Below, one piece after another: positions 22,977 through 24,593 of a stretch of 24,593 nt of DNA. The stretch spans positions 1 through 24,593 of the forward strand of contig JAISXK010000048.1 of assembly GCA_031270585.1 (NCBI GenBank), given 5' to 3'. The notes beneath the pieces are model-generated. The model saw nothing but the letters and a program-made list of their open reading frames with translations, was not told the DNA's origin and searched no databases. Origin of the DNA: Clostridiales bacterium (GTDB taxonomy: Bacteria; Bacillota; Clostridia; Christensenellales; CAG-138). The translations under genes were made by a program, and so were the position numbers. Every line of letters starts with the position of its first letter. Within the stretch, counting starts at the first letter, position 1.

Positions 22977-24004
22977 AAAAACTGTTGAATACACTTTATG
23001 TGACTACGCCGGAAATTTATCTCGCACTGGATTCCGAAAACGTTGTTGTCTTGAAAGGGGAGGAAACCCTGCTGCGCCTGCCGCTGCATACGCTTGAAAA
23101 CATATGCTACTTTGGTTACAAGGGCGCGAGCCCTGCCCTGATGGGCGCGTGTGCGGGCAACGGTATCCGCTTGAGCTTTCTTACCCCTAACGGCCGTTTT
23201 TTGGCCGCCGCCTGCGGAGAGAACCGCGGCAATGTGCTTCTGCGCAAGCAGCAATACCGTATTTCGGATAACGAGGAGGAAAGCGCGAAGGTCGCCCGCT
23301 GCTTCTTGTTTGGCAAACTGTACAACAGCCGCTGGATTCTGGAACGCGCAACGCGCGATCATCCGCTGCAAGTGGATAATAAACGCCTGAAATCGGTATC
23401 CGCCACTCTTTTGTCCCTACTTCCCACTCTGATGGATTGCACGAAGCTCGGGGAATTGCGCGGCATGGAGGGTTCTGCGGCAGAGCAGTATTTCGGCTGC
23501 TTCAACGATCTGGTTTTACAGAACAAAGGCGATTTCTATTTCCGCGAACGGACGCGCAGACCTCCCATGGACAACCTGAATGCATTGCTATCCTTTGCAT
23601 ATGTGCTGCTTGGCAACGATTGCGCGGCAGCGCTTGAAAGCGTAGGCTTGGATCCATATGTGGGATTTCTCCACCGGGATCGTCCCGGGCGCATTTCACT
23701 TGCGCTTGATTTGATGGAGGAACTGCGCGGCGTCTTTGCGGATCGGTTTGTACTCTACCTCATCAACAACCGCATGCTGTCGAAAAAGGACTTCGTTCAA
23801 AAAGAAAGCGGCGCGGTGCTGTTGACGGATGCTGCGCGTAAGACGATGCTCGCCGGATATCAGGAGCGCAAACGGGAACTTATCACGCATCCGTTTTTAG
23901 CGGAAAAATTGCCATGGGGCCTTGTACCGCACGCGCAGGCGCTGTTGCTGGCACGTTTTTTACGCGGCGATCTGGACGCGTACCCGCCCTTCCTGTGGAA
24001 ATGA
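22973..24004 (+). CDS. cas1: Cas1 integrase, type I-C
   Basis: 343 aa. Cas1 with Cas2 inserts new spacers at the leader end of the array. The start MKKLLNTLYVTTPEIYLALD is typical, and the ATG at 22973 overlaps the cas4 stop. GAGG about 8 nt upstream serves as ribosome binding site. An open frame reaching back to 22874 lies inside cas4 and is not the real start. The metal-binding residues are visible: E166 in RGMEGSAAEQYF, H234 in VGFLHRDRPGR and the acidic group D246-E250 in LALDLMEELR. The N-terminal beta domain contains NICYFGYKGASPALMG. The protein looks intact. Confidence 0.97.
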   Translation: MKKLLNTLYVTTPEIYLALDSENVVVLKGEETLLRLPLHTLENICYFGYKGASPALMGACAGNGIRLSFLTPNGRFLAAACGENRGNVLLRKQQYRISDNEEESAKVARCFLFGKLYNSRWILERATRDHPLQVDNKRLKSVSATLLSLLPTLMDCTKLGELRGMEGSAAEQYFGCFNDLVLQNKGDFYFRERTRRPPMDNLNALLSFAYVLLGNDCAAALESVGLDPYVGFLHRDRPGRISLALDLMEELRGVFADRFVLYLINNRMLSKKDFVQKESGAVLLTDAARKTMLAGYQERKRELITHPFLAEKLPWGLVPHAQALLLARFLRGDLDAYPPFLWK

Positions 24005-24014
24005 GGGATACAGT

Positions 24015-24305
24015 ATGCTTGTTTTGATCACGTATGATGTAAATACACAAACCCCTGAAGGAAGACGGAGATTGCGCCAAGTAGCCAGACAGTGCGTTAA
24101 TTACGGGCAGCGCGTACAGAATTCCGTATTTGAATGCGAACTGGATGCGGGACAATTGAAGCTGGTTCACCACCTGCTTGAGAACCTTATTGATCCGGAT
24201 ATGGATAGCCTGCGGTTTTATAACCTTGGTAACAAGCATCAGAACAAGGTCTTCCATATCGGCGCAAAACCGTCCTATAACGCGCAGGGAACGCTGATCG
24301 TTTAG
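24015..24305 (+). CDS. cas2: Cas2, adaptation complex subunit
   Basis: 96 aa. Cas2 dimers bridge two Cas1 dimers in the spacer-integration complex. The ferredoxin-like fold opens with MLVLITYDVNT, containing the conserved D8. It continues with RRLRQVARQCVNYGQRVQNSVFE in pieces and ends with a short beta strand (GTLIV). The ATG lies 10 nt after the cas1 stop with GAGGGA (24003-24008) upstream. It is the last cas gene. The CRISPR leader begins right after its stop. Confidence 0.97.
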   Translation: MLVLITYDVNTQTPEGRRRLRQVARQCVNYGQRVQNSVFECELDAGQLKLVHHLLENLIDPDMDSLRFYNLGNKHQNKVFHIGAKPSYNAQGTLIV

Positions 24306-24346
24306 TGCGAACATGTAGTACACATGCTTATTGAGTGGGTTCGCAC
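24305..24346. other. Nested inverted repeats at the cas2-leader junction
   Basis: GTGCGAAC (24305-24312) pairs with GTTCGCAC (24339-24346). Inside lies a second hairpin, CATGT (24312-24316) with ACATG (24322-24326). It starts at the last base of cas2, so it could end or protect the cas mRNA. It is not followed by a T tract. Confidence 0.5.
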
Positions 24347-24400
24347 CAAAAACAACGTATTTTCAGGCGTTACGGGCGGTTAGATGGTAAGTTTTTCTTA

Positions 24401-24432
24401 TTTTTTGCGCTGTTTTTTGCGTGTTTTTTGCG
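24401..24432 (+). repeat. Three direct repeats TTTTTTGCG in the CRISPR leader
   Basis: TTTTTTGCG occurs at 24401-24409, 24413-24421 and 24424-24432, with spacings of 12 and 11 bp, close to one helical turn. The T runs would bend the DNA in phase. It is a candidate protein-binding or bending element for adaptation. Confidence 0.75.
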
Positions 24433-24448
24433 CTTCGGTGTATAAATA

Positions 24449-24477
24449 TTGATTTTATGCGAAAATATGTATATAAT
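24449..24477 (+). promoter_or_regulatory. Promoter of the CRISPR array
   Basis: TTGATT (24449-24454), a 17-nt spacer and a perfect TATAAT (24472-24477). Transcription would start near 24484, about 10 nt before the first repeat, and run into the array on the plus strand. This direction agrees with the repeat orientation. Confidence 0.8.
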
Positions 24478-24493
24478 TTTGTATAAAATCGCT

Positions 24494-24593
24494 GTCGCTC
24501 CCCGCACGGGGAGCGTGGATTGAAATGATACCGAGCTCGCGTGCGACGTATATCGCGCCGGTCGCTCCCCGCACGGGGAGCGTGGATTGAAAT
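24494..24593 (+). CRISPR. Start of a type I-C CRISPR array, cut by the window end
   Basis: Two identical 33-bp repeats (24494-24526 and 24561-24593) flank one 34-bp spacer (24527-24560). Each repeat begins GTCGCTCCCC, has a perfect 8-bp stem CGCTCCCC/GGGGAGCG around a GCAC loop and ends GTGGATTGAAAT, as is typical for subtype I-C. Cas5c would cut at the 3' base of the stem to leave an 11-nt handle ending GAAAT. The leader lies upstream and transcription is on the plus strand. The second repeat ends exactly at the window edge, so further repeats and the true repeat 3' boundary cannot be seen. Confidence 0.97.

Larger units (their letters stand above)
24306..24493 (+). promoter_or_regulatory. 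CRISPR leader
   Basis: 188 bp between cas2 and the first repeat, clearly more A+T-rich than the rest of the window, with no coding frame. It contains three TTTTTTGCG boxes (24401-24432) and a promoter (24449-24477). Leaders of this kind drive array transcription and guide Cas1-Cas2 to the first repeat. Confidence 0.88.

Overview
The window looks like part of the chromosome of a moderately GC-rich, endospore-forming clostridial Bacillota. This is an inference from gene content: a DnaD-type primosome protein next to a DnaC/DnaI-like helicase loader, a CwlD-like cortex amidase of 237 aa, indolepyruvate:ferredoxin oxidoreductase (an anaerobe enzyme), strong AGGAGG-type ribosome binding sites and consensus sigma-A promoters. 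I cannot name the genus.

Layout. (1) 1-375: the last 35 codons of a tyrosine recombinase run toward the 3' end of a minus-strand tRNA-Arg(ACG) gene, with a bidirectional terminator between them. This looks like one end of an element integrated at the tRNA. Small direct and inverted repeats follow. (2) 609-3034: iorA-iorB, overlapping by 4 bp. (3) 3060-4406 (minus): an unrecognised protein with a long Pro/Gln/Glu repeat linker. (4) 4532-7545: dnaD-like, dnaC/dnaI-like and ispE genes, probably one operon. (5) 7546-8111: a 566-bp gap with palindromes and a cluster of DnaA-box-like 9-mers. (6) 8112-8825 cwlD, convergent with rarA (8951-10273, minus). (7) 10457-12970: a large MalT-like LuxR-family regulator. 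(8) 12971-16707: an accessory block with a Vat-type acetyltransferase, a LURP-one-related protein, a GNAT-DUF1801 fusion, a membrane-anchored alpha/beta hydrolase and a gene-poor stretch. (9) 16708-24593: a complete type I-C CRISPR-Cas locus in canonical order (cas3, cas5c, cas8c, cas7c, cas4, cas1, cas2), then an AT-rich leader with a promoter and the first two repeats of an array cut by the window end.

How the genes work together. The I-C locus has every expected part. Cas5c would process crRNA, since cas6 is absent. Cas8c, Cas7c and Cas5c form Cascade, Cas3 degrades the target, and Cas4-Cas1-Cas2 acquire spacers. The cas8c gene contains a perfect 9-nt Shine-Dalgarno sequence followed 7 nt later by an in-frame GTG, which marks a separately translated small subunit (Cas11c) that is easily missed in annotation. 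The dnaD/dnaC/ispE group and rarA are housekeeping genes for replication, isoprenoid synthesis and fork repair. I found no convincing wholly new system. The least explained parts are the 7546-8111 gap, the repeat-linker protein, the accessory block and the structured CRISPR leader.
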